Assembly: GCF_030936135.1 (NCBI RefSeq)
Contig: NC_082620.1
Coordinates: forward strand, 4,836,001-4,900,000
Direction of reading: 5' to 3'
DNA: 64,000 nt
Source: Gavia stellata
Taxonomy: Eukaryota; Chordata; Aves; Gaviiformes; Gaviidae
The notes beneath the pieces are model-generated. The model searched no databases, was not told the origin of the DNA, and saw only the letters and a program-made list of their open reading frames with translations. Numbering within the stretch: position 1 is the first letter of the stretch; every line of letters begins with the position of its first letter. The position numbers and the translations under genes were made by a program. This document shows, piece by piece, positions 25,067 to 37,500 of this stretch.

Positions 25067-27017
25067 GTCATAAAATAGAAAGTCAGAATTTAAAACTGTA
25101 CAAAGCAACGTACTGGTGAAGTGAGAAGAGATGGAAACAAGGGAGCACAAAGAACATTAGAAGTAGGGAGAACACAGCTGCTTCCCTGGAGTTCTGGAAG
25201 ACACTGGTTCAAGTTGAAGGCAACCAAGTAGGGCTCCATACACACTGAATTTTCTTGTGTCCCACGCTCTAAGAGAAACTAGTACAAACCCCTACGTTAA
25301 AAAAATCATATAATATTAGATTAAAAAAGGGGCACATCACACCCCACCCAGTCTTGGCACCAATTCTGTGCTTTAAAAAATATACTATGCAAGTAGTTTA
25401 TTTTAAAAAAGGTACCCTACAGCAGCTGTTTAAAACATGTTCTTATACATACACCACAAATATATATATTAACATTTTCAACAACTAAACTCATTTGTAC
25501 CTACACAGAACTGAAGGGATAACTCAAGAGCAAAAAACCAACCACACAAACATTTTTCAAGACAAAGAAATGTGCAAAATAACCCCAGAAAGGCAGCATA
25601 GTAACCTGTGGATAGGTCAAGAGAGCAGCTCCTGCTAGTAAAGGAGTGTCATCCTCTTTACTTGGCTACTGAGGTGATGATCTATTTGGGATGTGCTGAT
25701 TTTGCCTGAATTGCTTGTCCTGTTTATTACAGTTCTCTCCTGCCCCCCACCCCTAGCTCTGGAGAGGTTCAGTTTCTTTTTGCTGCACCCCACCAGTCTC
25801 AGTTAAAGTCTCACAAGTTACATTCTGCAGCAATCACCTTCTGCATTTCTCATCTGCTGATGGTACTTGTGCAGTCACACTGCTACCACCTTCTCTGGGA
25901 CAACTTCCCACCCCCAAGCAAGAAAGAGAGAACTATTCCTGCTGCATAGTTAAGTGGAGATTATGCCAACAGTATGACAGAACAAAGCCTGGTTTGGATG
26001 ACTTTAAGCAGCTTATCTAACAAGAGAATTCCCTGGCAGAGCCATTAGAGAAACAAATCAGTATGTTTCTCTAGAGTCTTAGCATGGAACAGGCTATACA
26101 GAAAGCAGAGCTAAGATGGCAGGACCCATAGCTATGTAACAAATCTCAGCTCATACAGCCTGTCTCACCCTATTGCAGGAGAAGTTTGTCCCTTCCCTGT
26201 CCCCACATCAACAAGGAACCCCTGATCCCAGATGAAAACCTGCAGTTTTAAGTCAAGAAGAGGGCAGGTGAAGGCATGGTATGACTGCTCAATCAACTGA
26301 GTCAAACTCACTAAAAAGAGGCAGAATAGAGAACAGAGCAGGAGAACTGAGAAATTAATGGCAATAAACAAGAAAGCATGATTCACTGTCTATGAAGTAA
26401 CATTAGAAAATGGTGAGAAGTCCTGGCAGAGATACAGACATCAGTGACAAAACCACCTTCTCCAAATCAAGAAGTGTCCTGGTGGAGTGGTTCTTGATTT
26501 TGGTGTTTCAGGGTTTTGGGGTGGGGTTTTTTTTGGTTTTTATAAACTCAGCAATTAATTCTTCTTGTATTCCAGACTCTTCCCAACTCTGCTGGCCACC
26601 CTGTGCCTTTCTATTCTTAGGACCTGGTCTTAACATTTCTACTCCTAATGCCTTCCCTTCCCCCAAATTATGTTCTTCCCTCTAGCTGGTACAGAAAAAT
26701 CATCTACTCCTAGGCTCTACAACCCAAAGGATGCAGTACAGCCTTTTCTCAGGAGCAGCAGGGAAGCACAGAGCTTCTGTAAATGTTCCTTTTGTAAGTG
26801 TGCTGGGAGTGACTTTCAAAGAAAAAAACTCAGTTGTGAAACAAGGATTACTTGAGAGCTTGCCAATAAGAGCACATGGAGACTTAAGCAGTGGCAGGAA
26901 TACTTTGGCCCAGGAGTTCCAACAGTAGCGGTGACACGAGGGTGGAGAACCCATTGCCCAGTGGATCAGCTCCAATATTTAGCCTTGGTTCCAACTCTCC
27001 ATCCTTGCACATGAAGG

Positions 27018-27145
27018 TCATTGGTAGAGCAGGTAACTCTTGAGGGAGGCTGGCAGTGGCAGCGTAGGGATCTCATTCAGTCTTTCCTTGCCCAGAGCAA
27101 GCCTCACAGCTCGCCGACACAAGTCCATCAAAGGCAGTGGTTCAG
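27018..27145 (-). CDS. SPSB1: SPSB1 last coding exon: SOCS box (residues 232-273)
   Basis: This segment encodes the C-terminal SOCS box, which docks SPSB1 to Elongin B/C and Cullin-5. The acceptor is CTCTTTTCCCAG followed by CTGAACCA, with a good pyrimidine tract. Joined in frame to exon 2 it completes Pro232 and continues PEPLPLMDLCRRAVRLALG, then KERLNEIPTLPLPASLKSYL and LYQ before TGA at 27020-27018. The BC-box matches (S/T/P)LxxxCxxx(hydrophobic) as Pro236-Leu237, Cys241 and Val245. The Cul5-box LPLP lies at residues 260-263. The total of 273 residues is the usual SPSB1 length. At 128 nt it is too short to stand out as an open frame and was found by looking for the missing SOCS box downstream of the exon 2 donor. 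Confidence 0.97.
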
Positions 27146-30100
27146 CTGGGAAAAGAGATCCAAGACATTAACATCCCAACCCACAAGTTATACATTCATT
27201 TTGCTAGTTCTAAAAATCCCTCAGGAAAGATTGAGCAAGAAAAGTGAATGCCTAGTGTGTTTGCAGGACCCAAGCCATTCAGTATTCACATATCAGCAAC
27301 TTCAGCTACTCAAATACACAGGCAGAGTGTGATGTTTCTGTAGAGGTTAAGCCATACATGTGTGTGAATGAAAATACTAGAATCCCCTAATGGAAGTTCC
27401 CCCTCTGCAATACCATTCATTCAAGTCAGAACACACCTTCTAGCTTGTGCCTCTTACTGCAGTATCCAAAAACCTGAGATCCACTGAAGTAAGAGACTGC
27501 AGCCAACAGACTGATAGCATCATGTGGTATGGGTACCCAGAAAGTACGCCGATTTGTTTCTTATACAGTAGGATAACAGCTGTCAACCTCTTCATTTGTA
27601 CTACATACTACCCATGAAAAACAAAGCCATCTGTCAAAGCTTCATGTCACTACTTGTATTGTGACATTTTCCATTAGAGGATTCCCTCCTGTATCATAAA
27701 CCTGGGAAAGATACAAGCCTTTGGGTATCATTTTTGCATCCTGTACTTATCAACACTGAACAAGATAATACTAGTTTTTCCAGGAATGGTGTATGGGGCC
27801 CTTTGATGCTGAAGAGTCATTCACAACATACAGGGGACTAAGGTCAAAGCCAGAGTTAACACATCACAGCTGCACAGAAGGAAGATACAGGTTAATGTCT
27901 CACAGCTTCTGTTGCTAAGACTGTCAAGGCTCACCTTTACACAGCTTGCTGCTCAAGCCTAAGGGGTTTCTCCTCCCTCTAGAGAGAGCTAACACAAAGA
28001 CATCCCAAATTAAGCAGATAACTGGACATCCATAACCTGAGGGCTCAGCATGCACCATTAAAAAGCTTCCTTTACAGACATCTTGGGCTGAACACAGACA
28101 CCTAAAAACACCCACAGGAATGGAAAAGTTTGGCTGAGAAGCTGCAGTTTTCAGGAACCTTGATAGATGCCAACAGCTCTAGCTTCCACTACTACAAGCC
28201 AAATTAATCTGGCTGTTCATACAGCTGTTTTGAACAGCTGAGAGACAGGGAAAACTTAATTTTTCTGAGCATGGTCACATTACCGCATTTTTTTTTAAGC
28301 AGAATTCATTCCATCAATAAGGTGGATACAAGTTCCTTCCTTCCAGGTTCAAAGGTAATAGCTAACATTAGAAGTTCAAACAGAAGAGTCTTGTCAGTAG
28401 CCTCTAATCAGGCCACTCCTGATTCTACTTTGGAAAAAGTAAACAGTCATACTGCTCCATGTAGGAAACACTTCCAATAAAAAGTGGAGAAAGCTAATTT
28501 TTATCTAGTTTTTGGCAAAAAGTCTGTGAGAAGGAGAGTTTGTTAGCTGAGGAGCAACTTGGTAACAAAGTCAGGAAATGCACACTTGAATTGGTCTGTC
28601 TCCTCAAGTTAGCAGCCAGAGCTGAACTAATGCCCTATTTCCCCTATCTCCTTCCCTGCTATGGATCACACACTATTACCTGCGCCAGGGGAAGCTGCAG
28701 TGGAATGTTTTTTCTAGCAGTCCTCCAAAGTTCTCCCAGTGCTTCAAGCATTAATTATTCCTGAGGAATCATGCCTCTATATGCACAGCTCTTTTACAGT
28801 GATAGCTGGGTGGAGAGCAGAACAGATCTGTCAGGGCAGTGCTGTTGCTTTCCAAGCCCCACCATTTGTCATACATGTTTGTGCCACAAGTGAAAACATG
28901 GCTGCACTCAGCCCAAGGTCTTGCCTGCTCATGACTGACTTCAGGACCCATGCTGCCTCTTTTGCAGGGACAGGTCTCTACAGCTGGACTGCACGTCTCA
29001 GCTCTGGCTGTGATACTGCCAGAAAAGCCTATTACTGGCAGCCCTCCTTTGGCACTTCCCGATGTAGCTTTCTTAAACCACTGGCATACAAATACGCTGT
29101 ATTCAAAGTCTGTCCCAATTTCTCCTGCTCCAGATGGAGATAGCTGGGACAGAGGCATTGTCTAGCCAGCATCCCAGAGGACAAGGGGCCCTGACCTTCA
29201 AAGCCTATAGACAATAACATAACAAATACATTCCAGCTTAACGGCCTTAAAAGGAGAGGATCTTCTTCCCACAGAGATTAGGAAGAACTTTGTCCTCATG
29301 TAGCTTGCACTGATAACCCAGTCTGACAAGGAGACCTTGAGACCAAAAGAGAAAGCGCACACATATCTGCCGTCCTTCCATTCACAAGCACTACAATCAC
29401 TGGACAGTGTTGCTATTGAACGCTCAGAAGTGGTTACAGCCAGACACCTTCTTTCTATCTGTGCCAAAATAGCGTCCCGTCATTCCTGGCCTTATGCCCA
29501 CAATTCACTCCTATGCTGAGAGCACATTACAACCAAATCCAATACTGGAGGTGGCCGTTTCCTTGCTAAGTGCAGTTCTGTGTCAGCAATTCCACAGACT
29601 TGCTGGCTTTGAGGGGAGCTGCAGATTTTGGCTTTGACCCTTCAGAAAAACCTGGTTACTAGAGCTCCTGCCATTCTATAAGCTATTGTGGCAGAATGAG
29701 CTAGGTTCCTTTCTTTTGGTGAGAAAGTGCTCCACCAAGAGCTCTGTATTTGGTCTTGCTGAGTTGAAGCGTATTTCTCAAAGCACTTGTGGATTTTACT
29801 CCTATCCCTTTGCAAGGCTTTCCTGGTTATTCTGACAGTTCAGCTTTTCAGGTGCCCAGCGTCAGCTTTTTTGTACCTCATGTCACCAGTGCCAGGGGTT
29901 TGCCATTGCTGGCCCAGCATTAGAACATGTTTAAGCACAAATAAAAGAGCCCAGTATGCTACAGCCTTTGGGCAGACACTGTTCTGGAATGCAGGGGAAA
30001 CACTACTCTTTTCATATCAATACTGCCAAATTTATTTCACTAACAACATAAATTCAGATTTTAATCCACTTCCTTCACCTCTCTCCTCCACCCTACCCAG

Positions 30101-30819
30101 AGGACTGAGTCACAGTCTGGCCCAATGGGAACTTCTGACTATGAGAGATAACAGACTTTAGCACATTTGGACAGCCAAATTTATTACTAAGCTTAGCTAG
30201 AGATTGATGTCCCTGTTAGTAAAAGGCCTGGCATGCAAGTTGGGCTGGCTACAATATCCAGCCCCACACTAGAAGTGAGCACACCCTGCCCTGAAAGAAG
30301 CAGAGAAGTGAGCTACTTTTTTGAAAGATGAGACATTCCCATTTCCTTAGATAAGGACAGATCTTCCCACTCTTGCCTGCAAGGGATTTTAAAAGTCCCT
30401 TCATTAGACATTTAAGGAAGGTGATTGTCCTTCAGAGACTGTTGCCTGTAAAGAGACACCAGGATTGCATTGCCAATAATGCAACTATCAGAAGGACATT
30501 CATGCTGATACTTTGGTAGCAATATAGAAAGGTTTGTCATCTCTAAATAGACAACTGGCATCACCACCTCCCACCTTACTACCTCCCCAAACCCTGCTTG
30601 CTCCCTGAAGTGCCTTCGTAACAGTACATGTGTACAGCCAGCCAAGCTTTTTCAATTAGACATTAAGGATTCAGAGCTGTATCCAGCAATCCTACTGCTG
30701 ACATGAAATCCTCACCTTTCTAGTAAAAAGAAAACCCTCCCCAGGATGGTCTAGTAAGCCTGCACTTAAGTAGCACACAGATCTGTACTGCTAGAACAAA
30801 TACAGGGAGTTATACTCAC
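27146..30819 (-). other. SPSB1: SPSB1 intron 2
   Basis: This 3.7 kb intron separates the SPRY exon from the SOCS-box exon. It has a GTGAGT donor at its 5' end and a CTCTTTTCCCAG acceptor. It is a phase 1 intron, since one base of the Pro232 codon precedes it. I saw no exon, repeat or RNA gene inside. Short open frames at 28739-29143, 28769-29158 and 29787-30161 have no recognisable domain and are treated as chance. Confidence 0.9.
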
Positions 30820-31513
30820 GGTCAAGTCCATTCAAGTAGCGCATCCGTATTTCACAGTGTCCCCACACTGCGCTTACCACTGGATATAGCTTTTTCCCTT
30901 TGAGTCCCCGAAATGCGACACCCATGTATTGCCCATCTACAATGAAGCTCAGTGTCCCATCATCCATGTCCAGAACCACCAGGAAGGAGTCCGGCACAAT
31001 GAATGTTTCATCTGGTTCTAAGAAGGCAGGGTAGGTTTTACTTGGCTGGTTCTTGCCATCGTGGTACAGTCTGTTGCGCCCAAGGTCCCACCCCCAAGAT
31101 TCATGGTTATTTCCTACAAGCGTTGTGTACCCTACTGAATGCAAAGGGGCATCTGCTGTTGCCACCCCTACGACAGCATGCGTGCCTCGCTGCCTCATCG
31201 CCCACGTGATCTGCCACACATGCAGTCCTCGTGTATATCCCACTTTGCCTCTGATGGCATCTGTACTCTGAGCCACCGGATGCCGGTGAAATATGAGTTT
31301 GTCATCCTCTTTCACAAATACATTCAGCGAGCGATCATCGTTGTTCCATGAATGCAATAACTGGACTTCATATGATACCGGAGGCATGTCCAGTAGCAAG
31401 TCCAGACGCGTGGGTTTGCTGTAGTCGAGTCCTTGGAGTTCCTGTTTCAATGGCCTGTATACAGGGTCCCTCATATCCACAGTTTTTATCCCACCTGTGA
31501 CCTTCTGACCCAT
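30820..31513 (-). CDS. SPSB1: SPSB1 coding exon 2: N-terminus and SPRY domain (residues 1-231)
   Basis: This exon encodes most of SPSB1, the substrate-recognition subunit of an Elongin B/C-Cullin-5 E3 ubiquitin ligase acting in the cytoplasm. Reported targets of the family include inducible nitric oxide synthase and the TGF-beta type II receptor, and it also binds c-Met. The frame begins at ATG 31513 in a strong context (A at -3, G at +4) and opens [17 protein letters not shown], a recognisable SPSB1 N-terminus. The SPRY/B30.2 domain runs from about residue 55 to 230, with the signatures [34 protein letters not shown] and [14 protein letters not shown]. Arg77, Tyr129 and Trp217 lie where the family's peptide-binding pocket is expected. 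The exon ends GGA CTT GAC C before GTGAGT (donor GT at 30819-30818). Reading past the donor would add an artefactual tail, REYNSLYLF. The split codon C|CT joins to exon 3 and encodes Pro232. No damaging change is visible. Confidence 0.98.
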
Positions 31514-31587
31514 TGTGTGTTCTGATTTTGCCTATTTATAGGCTCCCAAGGCAAGCTCATCGATTTCCCCAGCCGCTCTTGTGTCAT
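31486..31587 (-). other. Overlapping upstream ORF (33 codons) in SPSB1 leader
   Basis: If exon 2 starts at 31593, its first ATG (31587-31585) opens a 33-codon frame that runs past the SPSB1 start in another frame and stops at TAA 31488-31486. A second in-frame ATG follows nine codons later. Both have T at -3 and A at +4, a weak context, while the main ATG has A at -3 and G at +4. Most ribosomes would be expected to scan past, but this arrangement normally lowers translation of the main frame. Whether it is in the mRNA depends on the acceptor and promoter used. No claim is made that the peptide is functional. Confidence 0.5.
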
Positions 31588-31593
31588 TCAGCC
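31514..31593 (-). other. SPSB1: SPSB1 exon 2, 5' UTR portion with splice acceptor
   Basis: Upstream of the ATG the minus strand carries CCTTTTCTGTAG followed by GGCTGAATGACAC, a good acceptor with a pyrimidine tract (AG at 31595-31594). Exon 2 is therefore taken to start at 31593, giving about 80 nt of 5' UTR. An alternative acceptor, AAATCAG next to AACACACAATG, lies a few bases before the ATG but lacks a pyrimidine tract. Two upstream ATGs and a CCTATAAATAGG element lie in this stretch and are described separately. Confidence 0.6.
31531..31542 (-). promoter_or_regulatory. MEF2-type / TATA-like element CCTATAAATAGG
   Basis: The minus strand reads CCTATAAATAGG, containing CTATAAATAG, an exact match to the MEF2 consensus YTAWWWWTAR, and TATAAATA, a consensus-like TATA box. 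It lies about 20-30 bp upstream of the SPSB1 ATG, inside the proposed 5' UTR. A TATA-directed start would fall at or near the ATG, so promoter use is uncertain. Binding by MEF2 is inferred from the motif only. Confidence 0.3.
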
Positions 31594-34500
31594 CTACAGA
31601 AAAGGTTGCTAGGAGACCTTGTCAAGATGTGCACCAGTCAGTATTGCCTAATGGTTGGAAAGAAAAACAAGAGACAAGTTAAACATTAGCACATACAGCC
31701 TTGTACGCAACATTTGCAGAGCACAGTTTGAATCTGTTTATCCTGACAATTTGCCCCTCCTTTCCACCAGGAAGAAGGGTAATGCACGCTACTTATGCAG
31801 TATACGCTGCATAGCGGAGATGGCATATAGATCAAATAGATAGGTGCCAAGTTTCTAATGCCCCCTTCAGAATGGCACTTGAATTTCTGCTTCTTTGTTT
31901 AAGGAAGGTATAGATTCAGCCACCAGAGCTCATCTTCTCCTTACAGTTAATGCTCTGCTTCTTATTACTGCATCACTAGACTGTAAGAGAGCACATCTGT
32001 GTTTAGGCTGCCTCCACCAAGCCTTGCTTTTACATCATGGTCATCTATATGTTGTCCAGGCTGGAAAATCTGAGAAAAGTTTATTCAATGCAGAAGACTC
32101 AGAACCCAGTACATAATAATGCTTGAGACTTAAATTTTTCCTGATTGTCTTCAGTTGGTAGGAAGCATCTTGTATAAGCATAATTTTGCCTGGTCTCCCA
32201 GCCCTAATTCATACCACACGGTCAGGCTGACCAAGACATCCCCCAGCAAAGGCCCAGGCTGCCCACTGGTATTCATGGCTCCTGCTCCTTCCAACCACCA
32301 TGGAGAATTTCTTGCCCTTCCAAAGCCATCTCTATAGCTATCCACAATGGAGCCAAAACACACAAGGCACTTAATACTCAGAAAAGGAGTCCAAACAGCT
32401 TCAGTCAATTTCTCAAAGATAGACCTGAGTTTACAATTGGATTGTCTTTGGACCCTGTAGTAACATGCTACAGCTGACTAGTAGTGAGGGATTGGTTTAT
32501 ATGGATAACTGCTCTGCAAAGCAGGAAAAGAGTGGCATTACTGAATAAACTTCTCCCTCTGCTGCTCTAGAGAGGTGGGAACTAGCCTTCAGAATGCAAA
32601 ACATCCATAAGTATAGCTTCCACTATAGGGAAAGGAAATCAGGCTGCATTTCAGGAGGGATATATTTGTGTTCTAGCTCAAGAAGAGGATCACAGTCAGA
32701 CTGGCAAGTAGAACAGGCACTACAAACAGGCCTAGTACCTGCAGTGTTTTTCCAGGGTCCAAAACAGCTTATTGATATAACACACTAGATTAACACTTTG
32801 TGTTCTCCTAGCTGGTACTCCAGTGCTTCCTTTGCAGTGCTCCCAGATCTGACAGACATTAGATTAAGACAACCAAATTCCAGCCTTCCTTTTTTGGCTG
32901 ACAGTTGTAAATGAAAGTTCTTGGGCAACCTCTAGGATGTAAGCATCCCCTAGAGTAAAAGCTACAAAGACACACAAGCATTGCCTGTTGTCATCCAGCC
33001 ATAAATAATTTTCTTTTCTCAGGACAAACGGTTCCCAAAGAGAAATAAAGCATTGAACACAAACCATCTCCCCACTGCCATGATCAAACAAGGTAGGAGC
33101 CAGGCAATAAAAATGAAAGCTTCTCCACCTGGAGAGTTACAAACCTTCCACAGATCAGCTGGCAAAGCAGCTAGCAGCCACTGATACAGGTTTGAGGAGA
33201 TAGCAAAGCTTTAGTGGGGTTAAAGAGAATTAAGTACCTTGGAGGCCTGACTGCCAGTCCAAGACAGCAGACAAAACCTGCTGGGCCCAGCCTCGGGGGA
33301 CACCCATTCCAGCAGCTATTGGTACTGTTGGCCCCACTGAAGAGAGCTCAAGAGAGCAGATAAACCTGCTGTATGGTTTGTCTCAAATAAGCAGCCTCAG
33401 TTGGGGCAGCTTCTCTTCTCCAAGAGGAAAAAAAATCCCCAGCCTCAGACCAAGTCCAGGGGGAGGAGCAAGGTTCTTCTCACAGTTTAGAAGTTTTCCT
33501 TCCAAACTTCAGAGAAACCTCTAAAAAGTTTAAGCCAGCTTGGCTAGAGATCCTAGCTCACTTTGCGTACCTCTCCTCCAGCACTGCATCCACCGAAGTG
33601 TCTCTGCTCTCCTCAGCAACACAAACAACCCTCTGTAAGACAGCTGCCAAACTGGGGGCAGCTATTAGGAGAATTAGAAGTGGGAGGGGAGCGAACTAGC
33701 TTTCTAAGAAAAAAAGTGTTATTTTAACATTTCCTGAAGTGAGGCAATCACGCAGAGCTCCTGCCAGCTACAGTCACAACACTTACAACCAAGGACCTCA
33801 TCTGGCATAGAAAATAGAACATGAATCAGATCTGGTTTAAAAATAAGGTTACTGGACATCAGCAGCAAGGCTTCAGCTAGAAGGTGACAGGGAAGGCTCA
33901 TGTATGCACTGGGTTAGGGATCAATTCACCAGCTTTCCTACAGGTTTTTACTAGTAGTCCAGAGTAGCCATTGGAACAGTGACCTCAAATCTTGTAGTTC
34001 TTAAGAAGAGAAAAGACTGCTTTCCCTTTCCTTCCCTCCCGTTTTCCACGTATGGAGAGGAAAATGCCTGGGGTTCTTTTAAAGTCACATCCCAATGCAC
34101 ATTACTAGGCAGCAGTATAGCTACTTCAAACTATTCAGGGACCTCAGATGCATGGCACTGACAGACAGAACACAGTTCATTAAACAAGTTCCATTTAAAT
34201 AAGGTCCAATCACATTATCAGCTGGTAAGGTAACCAAGACATCTTGCAAGTTAAATAAGTACCATCCATAAGATCAAAACAAATCCTGAATTATGTAAGC
34301 CAGCTGGTCAACAGCTGAAAATAAGTAACAGCAAAACCAATTGAGGGATGGCACAGTCACTGGGTGCCAGCACATCACCCTCTCCCAACACATTTAGTTG
34401 TTCCACCCCACAGCTCAGGTGCTTGGGCCCAAGTGATTTCATGACACACAGGCATTACCAGCCTTTAAGGGCACAGGCTCCCTTGCTCTGTAAGCCTAAG

Positions 34501-37500
34501 GAACATCAATATCTCAAACCAAGGGATCCCAAGGACAAGCCAATACAGACATGAGCTGAGCTGCTGCTGTAAAAGTTCAAGTACACTGTTGTAACTGTCC
34601 TCCAGAGGCTTTGTCACAACATCACAACGGATCCTACAACCCCACCTAGTAAGTTGCTTGATCTACTTTTTCAACTCAGCACATGTATTCCGTGCAGTTA
34701 TTCAAGGGGTTAACAGCAGTTCCTCCTAATCATCCCACTGTCCCATCTTTAAGCCATCATGCCTGTGCATATTCAAGTCCTCAGTTTCATACCTCAAAGC
34801 TGACACCAACTCTGTTATGAAGAGATTTGTGAAGTCACTCTAACAGGTGTCTTCCCTGGAAAAGGCACATTAATGCTGACCAGAAGCAACAATTTTTAAG
34901 AAGTTCCAGTGTAAGTCATTTGCTCAGGCTGGGATAAAGACCATCAGGCTGTTGAGGCAGAACTGAATCATGTAGTGTTCTACAGAAAGTCCAGATGAAC
35001 TACCTGGCATTCCCAAGGCCTGTGGCATAGGGACAAAGACTGTCAGCAAGGCACTAGCTAGAGCACACTTGGAAGTCTACAGGCAAATTCAGCTGTTGGA
35101 ACTTTGGTTAGGATAAAGGAACAAAACATTGGCAGAAGGAGAGGAGGCAGACATTTCCTGAGAGCTGTACAGTACATGTGAGAACACTGCACAGGAAGCA
35201 AGAACCAAAACAAAGCAGACTGCCAGACTGCAGGAGTATTGCTGCAGACTGCTTTGAAGCACAAAACGCTCAAGAAAAGTAAGAGAATACAATTCTGTGC
35301 TCTTCATTAGCAAAAAAATGCCTTGCTCATTATGCCTTTTTGCCTTTTGCCAACATAAGCTTCATCATATTTCTCTCAAGCCTGCTGCACCAGAAAGGGA
35401 ATCACCACAGTGAAAGACAAGATGGACTTCTGAAGCACATGGGGTAGGATACCATCTCACTGCCTGCTCCAGAGAAAGCAGCCTTTCCCGAACACAAGCA
35501 CCACTCATCACTTGCATTAGTTACAACGCTTTTCCCAAGCAGACTATTAACACTAGATGAAGGACAATAGCCAGAACAAAGAAGAGAAAGGGGGAAGACA
35601 AAAAAAAAATGGAACAAAGAGGTCAATTAGTGAGAGCAGGTCAGATACTGAGCACTATATGCCAAGATTTAAGTGCCACATGGCTCCTTATTAGGGCAAG
35701 GCAACGATTCCTGCTCAGAGCTGGCTCCGCTGTTGCCGGCATTACCCTGCTCTAGAACTAGAGTGGCACCTTGCCCTACAGTCAGTAAGCACAATTACGA
35801 CCTCATTTTTTAAAAGAAAAGCCTCTTCGTGCACAAGACAATACAGGCAAGATAGATACAGAAAAGCTTACTCTGTTAAATTAATGGATTAATGGCCTGG
35901 GCAGCTTGATACGAGACACAGCCAGCCATAAATGAAAAGATATGCTAGGGAATTAGCTACCTCAGAACCTTTGAACTGTTACAGGTTTAAATACAAATGT
36001 AAGCACTGAAAGTGCTTTTATCTGTCATATCAACAGCTCAGGCTTGCTGCAGTTCTGCTCTGCTTTATAAACATAAGCTCATCCCCATGAATGCTATTTT
36101 CAGTTTTATTGTTAACCTTCTAGGCTTAAAAGCTTTGGAACGAAACTATAAGAGTGTCTCAAAATTGTTCACTGCTATTTTTGGTGAGAAATAGATCTCC
36201 CCTCAGTTTAGCTGTTCAGAGCAAGTAGGCAATTTGCCATACGAGAAAGACATACCAGGTTTCAAAACAACTGCTTGCTGCAAATAGATCAAGGCAGGAG
36301 ACAAAGACATTTCAATGGAAGGTGTTGAAGCCTCTGCTGCCAAATGGGGAGAACACAGCTCTGCAAAGAAAAGAATGTATATGGCAAGGCAGAGTTGGCG
36401 TCCAACTTCTGTTTAAGCATTGACATGAACCAGGCAAAATAACTGCCTACCATAGACCTCTCCAGCTGAGGCAGACATCTTGATTTTGTTCACCAAAATA
36501 CCATGTACAACAGAGCAGAGCCATACTCTGTGCCCATGGCCACATTTACCCCCTTCAGCTAGCAGTGATCCTCATAAAATGCAGCTAAGAACCCAGCTAG
36601 GCAGATATCATGCAGGTAGCAGTCTCAACTATCCACAGCAGAATATTTTGTCCCCCAGTATGAATCAAACAAGTAAATCTTGATTTCAATTACTTCCCTA
36701 GTGTCCCCCAAAACCTACAGGAACACCTTGCAAATATGAGGCTAAACCGTACCCCTTAAACAATTCACACAGCTAGACTAAAAAGTTCATCCACGTTCAA
36801 AACAAGGGTCCGTATTGGTCCCAGACAATTCACCTCATTTCTCCCTATGCTGGTATTCAAACCCATTCACCTCGTCTGAACACACACTAGAAATGCAACC
36901 CAAGCTATCAATACAGTGAACTTAAGCCAAAGAATACTCACCCAAGATGCCCTCATTGTTTTATCTGAAGCCAAAAGGCTGTTCCCATGCAAGTTGTATC
37001 ACACAGTGGGAGGTTATTTCAGGTAGCTAGATCTCAAAGCAACATCGCAGTTTTAACAGGGTGCTGTGCAGATTCAGCTCCATTTGAAAGCAACTGCACA
37101 GCAGCAAGAGCCCTCAAAGTCCCAGTCCAACATCTGCACACAAGGCAAAGTATTAGCACTAGCCATTCAGGAGTCACTGTCACTGCTGGTTCCATTAACA
37201 AACTCAAATCCTGAGCTGCCGAAGCGCTGCCAGAGACTTAGTATAGCATCTATGGTTCACAACTCAAAAAATCCAGAGCAGAGTTCTAGAATCATCCTCT
37301 CCAAAATGAGGGGAAGCAAAACTAACACTTACTGGAAGATGCCTGCAGTTGTTTAAGCACCTGTGAGGCACTCAGCCACTAAAAACATCTGTTTTCTTGA
37401 GGTTAAATACTGGCAAACCATTCTCCTTCAGTTACAAACTTTACCAGAAGACCCAGAAACACTTCAGACTGTTACAAAAAGTTTGATAGCTTCAGTTCAG

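Larger units (their letters stand above)
25020..27017 (-). other. SPSB1: SPSB1 3' UTR
   Basis: About 2 kb follow the TGA stop at 27018 down to a consensus poly(A) signal. The stretch has no long coding frame on the minus strand and becomes A/T-rich towards its distal end (TATATATATTTG-type runs near 25.46 kb). A Pumilio-type site (TGTAGATA) lies just upstream of the poly(A) signal. Earlier poly(A) signals may be used as well; the distal one is favoured because of its consensus hexamer. Confidence 0.75.
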
